DNA of 64,000 bases from ZC4RG30 sp965652645 (GTDB lineage Bacteria; Pseudomonadota; Gammaproteobacteria; Steroidobacterales; Steroidobacteraceae): NCBI GenBank assembly GCA_965652645.1, contig CBFGXE010000013.1:4862-68861 (forward strand), given 5' to 3'. The translations under genes were made by a program, and so were the position numbers. Each line of letters starts with the position of its first letter. Within the stretch, counting starts at the first letter, position 1. This document shows positions 19,348 to 32,054 of the stretch, piece after piece. Below the pieces are notes generated by a model. It was given only the letters and a program-made list of their open reading frames with translations. It ran no database searches and was not told the origin of the DNA.

Positions 19348-21768
19348 ATGAAGCGAAAGACGTTGATCCGGGCCCTGGTGGCCCTGGCGGTGGCACCGGT
19401 TGCGTGGTCGCAGACGCCCTCGGACGCGAGCCGTTTCACGGTGGGCGACATCCGGGTGGTCGGCCTGCAGCGCGTGTCCGAAGGTTCGGTGTACAACTAC
19501 CTGCCGGTGAACATCGGCGACGAGCTCACCCCGCAGCGCGTGCGCGAGGCGCTGCACGCCCTGAACGACACGGGCTTCTTCCGCACCGTGGAGCTGCGGC
19601 GCGTGGATTCGGCGCTGGTGGTGGTGGTGCAGGAGCGGCCCACCATCGAGAGCTTCGAGATCAAGGGCAACAAGGACATCAAGACCGAGGACCTCACCAC
19701 CTCATTGCGCGGCATCGGCCTTGCCACCGGCAAGACCTTCAACCGCTCCGTGCTGGAGGACGTGCGCACCGAGCTCACCGACCAGTACTTCAGCCAGGGC
19801 AAGTACGGCGTGCGCGTCGACACCATCGTCGATGAGCTGCCGGACAACCTGGTGCGGGTGACCATCGACATCGACGAGGGCTCGCGCGCGAAGATCCGCC
19901 AGATCAACATCACGGGCAACGAGAGTTTCCCGCAGAAGCAGATCATCGAGGACTTCGCCCTGATGACGCCGCGCTGGAACAACTGGTGGAAGTCCGGCAC
20001 CAGCTACTCGCGCGAGGCGCTCACCGGTGACCTGGAGAAGTTGCGCAACTTCTACATGGACCGCGGTTACGCCAACTTCCTGATCGAGTCTGCCCAGGTG
20101 GCCATCTCGCCCGAGAAGGACGACATGTTCATCACCATCAGCGTCGATGAGGGGGACATCTACCGCATCGCCGAGGGCAAGATCGCCGGCAACACCATCG
20201 TACCCATCGAGACGCTGCAGTCGATGGTGATGGTGGAGAAGGGCCAGATCTATTCGCAGCAGCGGGTCACGGGCACCCAGCAGCTGATCGAGAACTACCT
20301 GGGCAGCCTGGGGTACGCCTTCGCCGAGGTGGATCCGGTGCCCAAGTTCGACGAGGAGAAGAAGGAGGTCACCATGACCTTCCTCGTCAACCCGGGCAAG
20401 CGCGTGTACGTGCGCCACATCAACTTCCTGGGCACCACCCGCACGCAGGACGTGGTGCTGCGCCGGGAGATGCGGCAGCTGGAGGGCTCCTGGGTGTCCA
20501 ACTGGGCGCTGGAGCGCTCCAAGCAGCGCATCCAGGGCCTGCCCTACATCGAGGAGGTGGACTTCAAGACCGAGAAGGTCGAGGGCACCGACGACCTCGT
20601 CGACGTGAACTTCACGGTGAAGGAGGGCCCCAGCGCCACGCTGTCGGGCGGCATCGGCTACTCGCAGTCCTCCAACTTCATCATCAATGGCAGCTACGCC
20701 GACAGCAACTTCTTCGGCACCGGCAAGCGCGTGGCGGTCGAGATCAACACCGGCCGGTATGCACGGCAGGCCAGCTTCTCGCACACCAACCAGTACGCGG
20801 GCATCCACAACATCTCGCGCACCTTCCAGGTGAGTTATGCCGACGTGGAGCAGTTCGTGTCGGCGTCCTCCGACTTCTCGCAGAAGTCCATCGCCGCGGG
20901 CATCGAGTTCGGCTACCCCATCACCGAGTGGCAGGGCATGCGGTTCGGCCTCACTGCCACCCGCTCCCAGCTGCTGACCAATTCCGGCGGCAGTGCCCGC
21001 CAGGCGCAGGCCTGGGTGCAGCAGAATGGCAAGCCCTACTCACGCACCTACGTCGATACCTTCGGCAACATCACCGAGATCTTCGGCAGCCGGTTCACCG
21101 CCCTGGAACTCACCACCGGCTGGTTCCGCCAGTCGCTGGACCGTTACCTGTTCCCCGAACGGGGCCAGCGGCAGGTGCTGTCCCTGAGCTCCAGCATCCC
21201 GGGCAGCGTCGTGGAGTACTACACGGCCAGCTACGAGCTGCGGCAGTACATTCCCATCTGGCGCGGCTTCACCGGCCTGTTCGGCATGAACGTCGCCTAC
21301 GGCGCCGAGTTCGGCGACACCACGGCGCTGCCGCCATACCGGCTCTTCTACGCCGGCGGCCCGGACACCGTCCGCGGCTTCCGGGAGAGCCGCCTGGGTC
21401 CCAAGGACGACATCGGCAACCCGTACGGTGGCAACCTGCTGACCGTTGCCCGGGCAGAGCTCATCCTGCCCATCCCGCGCAAGTGGCAGACCAGCGCCCG
21501 GGTGAGCCTGTTTTACGATATCGGCAATGTGTTCTCGACCCACGGCGTGGATTTCTACGGCGACGATATCGGCGGGTTGACGCCGCTGACTTACAAGTTC
21601 AAATTCAAGAACCTGCGCCGTTCCGCCGGCCTGTCACTGGAGTGGCTCGCCCCGCTGGGATTGTTCCGCTTCAGCTACGGAATCCCGCTGAACGCGTCGA
21701 AGGGCATTGGTCCCGCCTGGCGGGACGAGAGGGAGCGATTCCAGTTCTCGATCGGGCAGGCTTTCTAG
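19348..21768 (+). CDS. bamA: Outer membrane protein assembly factor BamA
   Basis: Central Omp85-family component of the BAM complex, inserting beta-barrel proteins in the outer membrane; 806 residues. A signal peptide of ~21 residues (ending near WSQ) is followed by five POTRA domains (about 24-425), then the 16-strand barrel. The barrel has the conserved loop motif VRGF (GPDTVRGFRESRLGP), and the protein ends in Phe (FSIGQAF). It is placed between rseP and skp, the usual order. Confidence 0.97.
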   Translation: MKRKTLIRALVALAVAPVAWSQTPSDASRFTVGDIRVVGLQRVSEGSVYNYLPVNIGDELTPQRVREALHALNDTGFFRTVELRRVDSALVVVVQERPTIESFEIKGNKDIKTEDLTTSLRGIGLATGKTFNRSVLEDVRTELTDQYFSQGKYGVRVDTIVDELPDNLVRVTIDIDEGSRAKIRQINITGNESFPQKQIIEDFALMTPRWNNWWKSGTSYSREALTGDLEKLRNFYMDRGYANFLIESAQVAISPEKDDMFITISVDEGDIYRIAEGKIAGNTIVPIETLQSMVMVEKGQIYSQQRVTGTQQLIENYLGSLGYAFAEVDPVPKFDEEKKEVTMTFLVNPGKRVYVRHINFLGTTRTQDVVLRREMRQLEGSWVSNWALERSKQRIQGLPYIEEVDFKTEKVEGTDDLVDVNFTVKEGPSATLSGGIGYSQSSNFIINGSYADSNFFGTGKRVAVEINTGRYARQASFSHTNQYAGIHNISRTFQVSYADVEQFVSASSDFSQKSIAAGIEFGYPITEWQGMRFGLTATRSQLLTNSGGSARQAQAWVQQNGKPYSRTYVDTFGNITEIFGSRFTALELTTGWFRQSLDRYLFPERGQRQVLSLSSSIPGSVVEYYTASYELRQYIPIWRGFTGLFGMNVAYGAEFGDTTALPPYRLFYAGGPDTVRGFRESRLGPKDDIGNPYGGNLLTVARAELILPIPRKWQTSARVSLFYDIGNVFSTHGVDFYGDDIGGLTPLTYKFKFKNLRRSAGLSLEWLAPLGLFRFSYGIPLNASKGIGPAWRDERERFQFSIGQAF

Positions 21769-21786
21769 GTTCAAGCAGAGGTTATC

Positions 21787-22335
21787 GTGAAACGCAGTCT
21801 CATCGTCCTCATGTCCCTGGCCGCGATGGCCGGATTCTCGCAGCTTGCCGCCGCCCAGGCTGCCGGCAAGATCGGCGTGATCAACACCGACCGGCTGATG
21901 CAGGAGTCGCCGCAGTTCCGCGCCGCGCAGGAAGCGCTCAACGCCGAGTTCGCCCCCGACCTCAAGGAGATCCAGGCGATGGGCCAGGCGCTCAACGCCA
22001 AGCAGGAGAAGCTGCGCAAGGATGCGGCCACCATGTCGGCTGCCCAGCGAGCCGCCGCCGAGGCCGAGCTGAACGAAGGCGCCATCGATTTCGAGGCCCG
22101 CCAGAAGAAGGTCCAGGACCGGGCGGCGGTGCGCGAAGAAGAAGAGATAAACAAGGTGCGCCGCGCCGTGCTCGAAGAGGTGCAGAAGTACGCCCGTGCC
22201 AACGGCTTCTCCATCATCCTGTCGAATGGCGTGCTCTACGCGGAAAGCTCGATGGACGTCACGGCGCCCATCCTCGAGGCCCTGAAGAACGCCAAGCCCG
22301 CGGCTGCCGCGCCGGCCCGCCCGGCCACGCCGTAA
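21787..22335 (+). CDS. skp: Periplasmic chaperone Skp/OmpH
   Basis: Holds unfolded outer-membrane proteins on the way to BamA; 182 residues. A signal peptide ending near AAAQA precedes a short beta segment (GKIGVINTDRLMQESP) and long charged helices (about 45-130) that would form the Skp tentacles. A C-terminal Ala/Pro tail (PAAAAPARPATP) is longer than in E. coli. The start is GTG at 21787. It sits 18 nt after bamA. Confidence 0.92.
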   Translation: MKRSLIVLMSLAAMAGFSQLAAAQAAGKIGVINTDRLMQESPQFRAAQEALNAEFAPDLKEIQAMGQALNAKQEKLRKDAATMSAAQRAAAEAELNEGAIDFEARQKKVQDRAAVREEEEINKVRRAVLEEVQKYARANGFSIILSNGVLYAESSMDVTAPILEALKNAKPAAAAPARPATP

Positions 22336-22359
22336 GCGGAACTCCGCACCAGGCAAGGC

Positions 22360-23418
22360 ATGGACTGCGCAGCCGCGAGCTGGAGCCTGGGGCAGCTCGC
22401 GGTGCGCTTCGGCTGCTCGCTGCGCGGTGATCCCGCGCGGCGGGTGGATTCGGTGGCCACCCTTGCCGGTGGACCCCGTTCAATCGGTTTCCTCGCCAAC
22501 CCGGCGCTGCTGCATGAGCTGGCCGCCACGCGCCTGGGTGCGGTGGTGGTGGAGCCCCGCATCGCCGATCGCTGTCCTGTTGATGTGCTGGTGCACGTTG
22601 CCCCGCACGCGACCTTCGCCCGCATGGCCTCCCTGTTGCATCCGCCGGCACCGGCGACGCCCGGCATCCACCCCTCCGCGCTGGTGCATCCCGCCGCGCG
22701 CGTGGATCCCACGGCGTCGGTCGGCGCATTCGTGCTGCTGGAAGAGGGCGCCGAAGTGGGTGCGCGCTGCCGGGTGGGGCCGCATGCCGTCATTGGTGCC
22801 GGCGTGGTGCTGGGCGCTGACACGCGCGTGCTGGAGCGGGCCACGGTGCTGGCCGGCAGCACCCTCGGTGCCCGCTGCATTGTCCATCCGGGCGCGGTGA
22901 TCGGCTCGGACGGCTTCGGCAACGCGCGCGATGGCGTCGAGTGGGTGAAAGTGCCGCAGCTGGGGGCGGTGCGCATCGGCGACGACGTGGAGATCGGCGC
23001 CAACACCACCATCGACCGCGGCGCGCTGGAAGACACCGTGATCGGTGACGGCGTGCGCCTGGACAACCAGATCCAGGTGGGCCACAACGTGGTCATCGGG
23101 GCGCATACGGCCATCGCCGCCTGCACCGGAATCGCCGGCAGCGCGCGCATCGGCAGCCGCTGCATGATCGGCGGCGGCACGGGAATCGGCGGGCAGCTGG
23201 TCATCGCCGATGATATCGTCATCGCCGGCTTCGGCATGGTGACCCGCTCGCTGTCCGGGCCGGGAATGTATTCCAACGTGCTGCCTGCCGAGGAGGCGCG
23301 CCACTGGCGCCGCATCGTGGGCCGCGTGAAGCGCCTGGATGCACTCAACGAGCGCGTGAAAAAACTGGAGAGCGCCGCCGGCAAGGTGGCACTGGAAGAA
23401 GACGATGAGCAACACTGA
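22360..23418 (+). CDS. lpxD: UDP-3-O-(3-hydroxyacyl)glucosamine N-acyltransferase
   Basis: Third step of lipid A synthesis: adds the N-linked hydroxyacyl chain. 352 residues with an N-terminal uridine-binding domain, then a hexapeptide-repeat beta-helix from about residue 100 (VIGAGVVLGADTRV, IGDDVEIGANTTIDRGA). The C-terminal helix is KRLDALNERVKKLE. It overlaps fabZ by 14 nt, larger than the 1- or 4-nt overlaps elsewhere in the block. Confidence 0.96.
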   Translation: MDCAAASWSLGQLAVRFGCSLRGDPARRVDSVATLAGGPRSIGFLANPALLHELAATRLGAVVVEPRIADRCPVDVLVHVAPHATFARMASLLHPPAPATPGIHPSALVHPAARVDPTASVGAFVLLEEGAEVGARCRVGPHAVIGAGVVLGADTRVLERATVLAGSTLGARCIVHPGAVIGSDGFGNARDGVEWVKVPQLGAVRIGDDVEIGANTTIDRGALEDTVIGDGVRLDNQIQVGHNVVIGAHTAIAACTGIAGSARIGSRCMIGGGTGIGGQLVIADDIVIAGFGMVTRSLSGPGMYSNVLPAEEARHWRRIVGRVKRLDALNERVKKLESAAGKVALEEDDEQH

Positions 23419-23884
23419 CAAGCCGTTCCTGGACATCTATGCCATCCTCGGACGGCTGCCCCACCGGTATCCCTTCCTGCTGGTCGACCGCGTGCTGGAG
23501 TGCGTGCCCGGCGAGAGCATCCGGGCGCTGAAGAACGTGACTTTCAACGAACCGTTCTTCACCGGCCATTTCCCGGGGCGTCCCGTGATGCCGGGCGTGA
23601 TGGTGCTGGAGGCGCTGGCGCAGACCGCCGGCATCCTCACGTACACCACGCTGGGCCGCATTCCCAACGAGAAGACGCGTTTCTACTTCGCGGGCATCGA
23701 TGGCTGCCGTTTCCGCCGTCCGGTGGAGCCGGGCGATTCGCTCATCCTCACCGCGAAGGTGGGGCGCAACATGAAGGGCATCTGGAAGCTGGAGACGGCC
23801 GCCTACGTGGGCGAGGCCGAGGCGGTGAGCGCCGAGATGATGCTGTTCCCCGACGCGGACAACGCCACGGTCGTGCAGCCTTGA
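23405..23884 (+). CDS. fabZ: 3-hydroxyacyl-[acyl-carrier-protein] dehydratase FabZ
   Basis: Hot-dog fold dehydratase of fatty acid elongation, which competes with LpxA for hydroxyacyl-ACP; 159 residues. The active site is visible as FFTGHFPGRPVMPGVMVLEA with His55 and Glu69. It sits within the lpxD-fabZ-lpxA-lpxB block, so saturated acyl supply and lipid A synthesis can be balanced. Its TGA is contained in the TTGA that starts lpxA. Confidence 0.97.
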   Translation: MSNTDKPFLDIYAILGRLPHRYPFLLVDRVLECVPGESIRALKNVTFNEPFFTGHFPGRPVMPGVMVLEALAQTAGILTYTTLGRIPNEKTRFYFAGIDGCRFRRPVEPGDSLILTAKVGRNMKGIWKLETAAYVGEAEAVSAEMMLFPDADNATVVQP

Positions 23885-24654
23885 GCATTGATCCGCGCGC
23901 CGCGATCTCACCCGCGGCGCAGATCGCCCCCGGGGTGGAGGTCGGGCCCTTTGCGGTGATCGGGCCGGACGTGGTCATCGGCGCCGGCTGCCGCATCGGG
24001 CCGCATGCGGTGATCCAGGGACCCACCGTGATCGGGGAAGACAACCGGATCTTCCAGTTCGCCTCCATCGGCGATGCGCCGCAGGACATGAAGTACCGCG
24101 GCGAGCCCACGCGGCTGGTGATCGGCGCGCGCAATGTGTTCCGCGAATACGTCACCGTGAATCGCGGCACCGTCACCGGCGCCGGCGAGACCCGCATCGG
24201 CAACGACAACCTGATCCTGGCCTATTCTCATGTGGCCCATGACTGCGTGCTGGGCGACCACATCATCATGTCCAATGCGGTGAACCTGGCCGGCCACGTG
24301 GAGGTGGGCGACTGGGCCATCTTCAGCGGCTATGCCGGCGCCCACCAGTTCTGCCGCATCGGCGCGCATGCCTTCATCGCCAACAACACGGCCGTGTTGC
24401 AGGACATCCCGCCCTATGTGCTGGCAGCCGGGCAGCCGGCGGAGCCGCGGGCCGTGAACATCGAGGGCCTCAGGCGGCGCGGCTTCGGCGAGGAGCAGAT
24501 GCGCTCCATCCGCAATGCCTTCAGGGTGCTGTACCGCAATGACCTGAAGCTCGAGGAGGCCACGGACCGGCTCACGAAGATGGCGGCCGAACAGCCGGTG
24601 CTCGACATCCTGGCCACCTTCCTGCGCGAGTCACGCCGCGGGCTCGCCCGATAG
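23881..24654 (+). CDS. lpxA: UDP-N-acetylglucosamine O-acyltransferase LpxA
   Basis: First enzyme of lipid A synthesis; 257 residues against 262 in E. coli. It is an almost continuous hexapeptide beta-helix (for example IGPDVVIGAGCRIGPHAVI), with the catalytic-region AHDCVLGDH and a C-terminal helical domain (RGFGEEQMRSIRNAFR). No ATG or GTG fits. A TTG at 23881, sharing TTGA with the fabZ stop, gives the expected N-terminus SIDPRAAISPAA. The frame is open further up but only as a shadow of fabZ. Confidence 0.94.
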   Translation: MSIDPRAAISPAAQIAPGVEVGPFAVIGPDVVIGAGCRIGPHAVIQGPTVIGEDNRIFQFASIGDAPQDMKYRGEPTRLVIGARNVFREYVTVNRGTVTGAGETRIGNDNLILAYSHVAHDCVLGDHIIMSNAVNLAGHVEVGDWAIFSGYAGAHQFCRIGAHAFIANNTAVLQDIPPYVLAAGQPAEPRAVNIEGLRRRGFGEEQMRSIRNAFRVLYRNDLKLEEATDRLTKMAAEQPVLDILATFLRESRRGLAR

Positions 24655-24671
24655 CCGCCGGGGAAGCCCTG

Positions 24672-25862
24672 ATGCAGCCGCCTGTAGCCAGCGCGCTGCC
24701 CCCGGGCGAAGGGCCCGTGATCGGCCTGGTGGCCGGGGAGGCCTCGGGCGACCTGCTGGCGGCGGCGCTGATCGCGGCGCTGCGCGAGCGTTTCCCCGGG
24801 GCGCACTTCACGGGTCTGGCCGGCCCGGCCATGCGTGCTGCCGGCTGCGAGGCGCTGGGCAGCAGCGACGAGCTGGCGGTGATGGGGCTGGTGGAGCCGC
24901 TGCGCCACCTGCCGCGCCTCCTGGCACTGCGCGCGAGGCTGCAGGCCACGTTCATCGAGCGCCGCATCGACCTGTTCGTCGGTGTGGATGCACCGGCCTT
25001 CAACCTCGGCCTGGCGCGGCGCCTGCGACGGCAGGGCATCCGCACGGCGCAGTACGTGAGCCCGCAGGTGTGGGCCTGGCGCAGGGGAAGGGTGCCCGGC
25101 ATCGCCCGCAGCGTGGACGCAGTGCTCTGCCTGCTGCCCTTCGAGCCTGAAGCCTACGCCGGCCATCCCGTGCGCGCCGAGTTCGTCGGCCATCCGCTCG
25201 CCCACCAGGTAGCGATGGATTCCGGGCGCCTGGGGGCCCGCGAGGCGCTCGGACTGGGGCGCGAGGAGACGGTGGTTGCCATCCTTCCCGGCAGTCGGGA
25301 TGGGGAAGTGCGACGGCTGGGCGCGGATTTCGCGCGCGCCAGCCTGCGGCTTCGGGAGCGCCACGCGCCGCCGCTGAAGTTCATCGCGCCCATGGCCTCG
25401 GCGCACACGGCGCGCCGGTTCGCCGACCAGGTGCGTGACACCGGCGCGGCGATCCAGCTGCTGCCCGGCAGGGCCGATGAGGCCCTGGCCGCCGCGGATG
25501 TGGCCCTGGTCGCGTCGGGCACGGCCACCCTGCAGGCCATGCTGCATGGCGTGCCGATGGTGGTGGCCTACCGGCTCGCGCCGCTCACGGCCTTCATCGC
25601 ACGCGACCTGGGGCTGGTGAAGCTGCGGCATTTCTCCCTGCCCAACCTGCTGGCCGGCGAGGCACTGGTGCCGGAATTTTTCCAGGAAGCAGTGCAGCCG
25701 GCACCACTTGCCGAGGCCCTGCAGGCCATGCTCACCGACGAGCCGCGGCGCGGTCGGCTGCGGCAGCAGTTCCGCGAAATCCACGGCGCGTTGCGTGCCG
25801 GCGGTGCCGGGCGCGCTGCCGACGTCCTCGCTGAGCTGCTCACGCCGACGCCAGTGGCCTGA
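24672..25862 (+). CDS. lpxB: Lipid-A-disaccharide synthase
   Basis: GT-B glycosyltransferase family 19 enzyme joining lipid X and UDP-diacylglucosamine; 396 residues. Motifs: VAGEASGDLLAAAL at the N-terminus, GVDAPAFNLGLARRL, YVSPQVWAWR, and ALVASGTATLQAML with VAYRL in the donor domain. It starts 17 nt after lpxA. In many relatives rnhB follows directly; here a yihY-like gene intervenes. Confidence 0.96.
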   Translation: MQPPVASALPPGEGPVIGLVAGEASGDLLAAALIAALRERFPGAHFTGLAGPAMRAAGCEALGSSDELAVMGLVEPLRHLPRLLALRARLQATFIERRIDLFVGVDAPAFNLGLARRLRRQGIRTAQYVSPQVWAWRRGRVPGIARSVDAVLCLLPFEPEAYAGHPVRAEFVGHPLAHQVAMDSGRLGAREALGLGREETVVAILPGSRDGEVRRLGADFARASLRLRERHAPPLKFIAPMASAHTARRFADQVRDTGAAIQLLPGRADEALAAADVALVASGTATLQAMLHGVPMVVAYRLAPLTAFIARDLGLVKLRHFSLPNLLAGEALVPEFFQEAVQPAPLAEALQAMLTDEPRRGRLRQQFREIHGALRAGGAGRAADVLAELLTPTPVA

Positions 25863-25924
25863 CCTGACCACCCGTCGCAGCCGCGCATTGCGCATCCCGC
25901 GGTGCCCGCCACATCATTCCGCCC

Positions 25925-26821
25925 ATGGCACTGCATCCATGGCTCATCCAGCTGCGCGACGCGGCGAAGATCTGGCTCGACCACAACGCCTTCCAGCACG
26001 CTGGCGCGCTGGCCTACTGCACGCTGTTCTCGCTGGCGCCGCTGGTCATCATCCTGGTGGCCATCGTGGGGGCCGTCTATGGCGAGGAAGCGGCCAGCGG
26101 CGAGATATCCGCCGGCATCGGCAACCTCGTCGGGCCGCAGGCCGCCGCGGCCGTGGAGGATGCCGTGCGGCGCTCGCGTCCGCAGGAGGCCGGCATCCTG
26201 CCCACCCTGGTCGGCGTCGGCGCGCTGCTGTTCGGCGCCACCACGGTGTTCGCGCAGATGCAGGGCTCGCTGAACGAGTTCTGGGGCGTGCGCGCCAGGC
26301 CGGCCCGCAGCGGCCTGCTCACCTTCCTCACGGTGCGGCTGCTGTCGCTCAGCATGGTGCTGATCATCGGCTTCCTGCTGCTGACCTCCTTCGCGGTCAG
26401 CGTCGCCATCACCAGCGTGCTGGAATACGCCGGCCACTGGTTGCCGGTGCCGAAGGTGGCGGCGGCAGGCGCGGACCTCGCCGTGTCCGTGTTCATCAGC
26501 ACCATGCTCTTCGGCCTGCTGTACCGCGTGCTGCCGGACGTGCACCTGCGCTGGACCGACGTGTGGCGCGGCGCGCTGTTCACGGCGCTGCTGTTCGTGC
26601 TTGGCCAGTACCTGATCTCGCTCTATCTCACCCACGTCGCCACCACTTCGACCTATGGCGCGGCCGGATCGCTGGTGCTGGTGCTGCTGTGGGTGTACTA
26701 CTCCTCGCTGATCCTGCTGTTCGGCACCGCGCTCACCCGCGTCACAGTCATGCGCCGCTACGGCCAGGTGACGCCCCGCAAGACCGCCGTGCGCCTGCGC
26801 GTGGAGATCGAGGAGCAATAG
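25925..26821 (+). CDS. YihY/BrkB family membrane protein
   Basis: A 298-residue polytopic inner-membrane protein of the YihY (BrkB-like, UPF0761) family, of unsettled function; the old names 'ribonuclease BN' and 'virulence factor' are not supported by later work. About six hydrophobic helices are visible. Family marks are HAGALAYCTLFSLAPL near the N-terminus and TYGAAGSLVLVLLWVYYSSLILLFG near the end, followed by a charged cytoplasmic tail. It lies 62 nt after lpxB and 81 nt before rnhB, an unusual insertion in this conserved block. Confidence 0.85.
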   Translation: MALHPWLIQLRDAAKIWLDHNAFQHAGALAYCTLFSLAPLVIILVAIVGAVYGEEAASGEISAGIGNLVGPQAAAAVEDAVRRSRPQEAGILPTLVGVGALLFGATTVFAQMQGSLNEFWGVRARPARSGLLTFLTVRLLSLSMVLIIGFLLLTSFAVSVAITSVLEYAGHWLPVPKVAAAGADLAVSVFISTMLFGLLYRVLPDVHLRWTDVWRGALFTALLFVLGQYLISLYLTHVATTSTYGAAGSLVLVLLWVYYSSLILLFGTALTRVTVMRRYGQVTPRKTAVRLRVEIEEQ

Positions 26822-26902
26822 CGGGCCTTCCGGCCCCCCGGAAAACCGGCGCTTGAACTGTCCGCCATGCACGGTATCGTTCCCCCCACAGGGGAGAACG
26901 AC

Positions 26903-27520
26903 ATGATGGATGGTGCTGGCGCCGCGCGCGCCGGGCGACAGGCGGCAGTGATTGCCGGTGTCGACGAAGCAGGGCGCGGCCCGCTGGCCGGGCCGGTCTA
27001 CGCCGCCGCGGTGGTGCTCGACCCCGCGCGGCCCATCCGCGGCCTGCGCGACTCCAAGCAGCTTGCACCCGCGCGCCGCGTCGAACTGGCCTGCCGCATC
27101 CGCGAGCGCGCCCTGGCGTGGCATGTCGCCTGGGCCGACGTGGAGGAGATCGACGCGCTGAACATCCTGGGCGCGACACTGCTGGCCATGCGGCGGGCGG
27201 TGCTGGGACTGGCCCTGCGGCCGCAAGTGGTGATGGTGGATGGCAACCGCCTGCCGCCACTGGCGGACTGCTGCGACCGGGCCGAGGCCGTGGTGCAGGG
27301 GGACGCGCTGGTGCGCGCCATCAGTGCGGCCTCCATCCTCGCCAAGGTGGCGCGCGACGAGGTGATGTCGGCGGCCGATGCCGCCTATCCGGGCTACCAG
27401 CTGTGCAGCCACAAGGGCTATGGCACGCCGGAACACCTGGAGGCGCTGGCCCGGCTGGGCCCGTGCGCGCTGCACCGCCGATCGTTCGAACCGGTGCGAT
27501 CTGCGGATAAAAGCTTTTAG
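26903..27520 (+). CDS. rnhB: Ribonuclease HII
   Basis: Degrades the RNA strand of RNA-DNA hybrids and removes misincorporated ribonucleotides; 205 residues. The active-site segment AGVDEAGRGPLAGPVYAA (Asp21, Glu22) and DSKQL are present, with late YPGYQLCSHKGYGTPEH. ATG at 26903 is chosen because GGGGAG lies 6 nt ahead; an in-frame ATG at 26867 would add 12 unconserved residues. The end encodes DKSF over an AAAAGCTTTT palindrome, 5 nt before dnaE. Confidence 0.94.
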   Translation: MMDGAGAARAGRQAAVIAGVDEAGRGPLAGPVYAAAVVLDPARPIRGLRDSKQLAPARRVELACRIRERALAWHVAWADVEEIDALNILGATLLAMRRAVLGLALRPQVVMVDGNRLPPLADCCDRAEAVVQGDALVRAISAASILAKVARDEVMSAADAAYPGYQLCSHKGYGTPEHLEALARLGPCALHRRSFEPVRSADKSF

Positions 27521-27525
27521 AAAAC

Positions 27526-31038
<3,513 letters not shown>

Positions 31039-31080
31039 CCTTCGGCCCCTCACCACCAACCCGCAGGGACATCAGCGCCC

Positions 31081-32046
31081 ATGGCCCTGAGTTTTCTGGA
31101 TTTCGAGCAGCCGATCGCCGAACTTGAGGCGAAGATCGAGGAGCTGGGACATGTCAGCTCCGACTCCAAGGTCAACATCGCCGAGGAGATCAGCCGGCTG
31201 CAGCGCAAGAGCCGCCAGCTCACCACCACCATCTTCGCCTCGCTCACGCCGTGGCAGATCACCCAGCTCGCGCGCCATCCCCAGCGGCCCTACACGCTCG
31301 ACTACGTGAAACGCATCTGCGACGAGTTCACCGAGCTGCACGGCGACCGCATGTTCGGTGACGACGCGGCGATTGTCGGCGGCCTGGCCCGCATCGACGG
31401 CCAGCCGGTGATGCTGATCGGCCACCAGAAGGGCCGCGATACCAAGGAGCGCGTGCGCCGCAACCATGGCATGCCCAAGCCGGAGGGCTACCGCAAGGCG
31501 CTGCGCCTGATGCGCACCGCGGAGCGCTTCAACCTGCCCGTGATCACCATGATCGACACCATGGGAGCCTATCCGGGCGTGTCGAGCGAGGAGCGCGGAC
31601 AGAGCGAGGCCATCGCGCGCAACCTGTTCGAGATGTCCACCCTGGAGGTGCCCATCGTCAGCGTGGTGATCGGCGAGGGCGGCTCCGGCGGCGCACTGGC
31701 CATCGGCGTCTGCGATCGCCTGCTGATGCTGCAATACGCGGTGTATTCGGTGATCTCGCCGGAGGGCTGCGCTTCCATCCTCTGGAAGAGCTCCGACAAG
31801 AAGGAGGCGGCCGCCGAGGCCATGGGCATCACTGCCGACCGCCTGGCGGAGCTGAACCTGGTGGACGAGGTGCTGGCCGAGCCCCTGGGTGGGGCGCACC
31901 GCGACCATGCGGCCATCGCGGCGAAGGTGAAGGAGGGCATCCTGAGGCACCTGGCCGACCTCACGCGCCTGTCCACGGAACGCCTGCTCGCGCAGCGCTC
32001 CGAGCGACTGTCCTCCTTCGGCGTGTTCACGGACCAGAAACCCTGA
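31081..32046 (+). CDS. accA: Acetyl-CoA carboxylase carboxyltransferase subunit alpha
   Basis: Alpha half of the carboxyltransferase that makes malonyl-CoA for fatty acid synthesis; 321 residues. It begins with the typical SFLDFEQPIAELEAKIEEL helix. Crotonase-fold segments include MLIGHQKGRDTKER, TMIDTMGAYPGVSSEERGQS and IGEGGSGGALAIGVCDRLLM. It is 42 nt after dnaE. AccD would be encoded elsewhere. Confidence 0.97.
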   Translation: MALSFLDFEQPIAELEAKIEELGHVSSDSKVNIAEEISRLQRKSRQLTTTIFASLTPWQITQLARHPQRPYTLDYVKRICDEFTELHGDRMFGDDAAIVGGLARIDGQPVMLIGHQKGRDTKERVRRNHGMPKPEGYRKALRLMRTAERFNLPVITMIDTMGAYPGVSSEERGQSEAIARNLFEMSTLEVPIVSVVIGEGGSGGALAIGVCDRLLMLQYAVYSVISPEGCASILWKSSDKKEAAAEAMGITADRLAELNLVDEVLAEPLGGAHRDHAAIAAKVKEGILRHLADLTRLSTERLLAQRSERLSSFGVFTDQKP

Positions 32047-32054
32047 TTCCCGCC

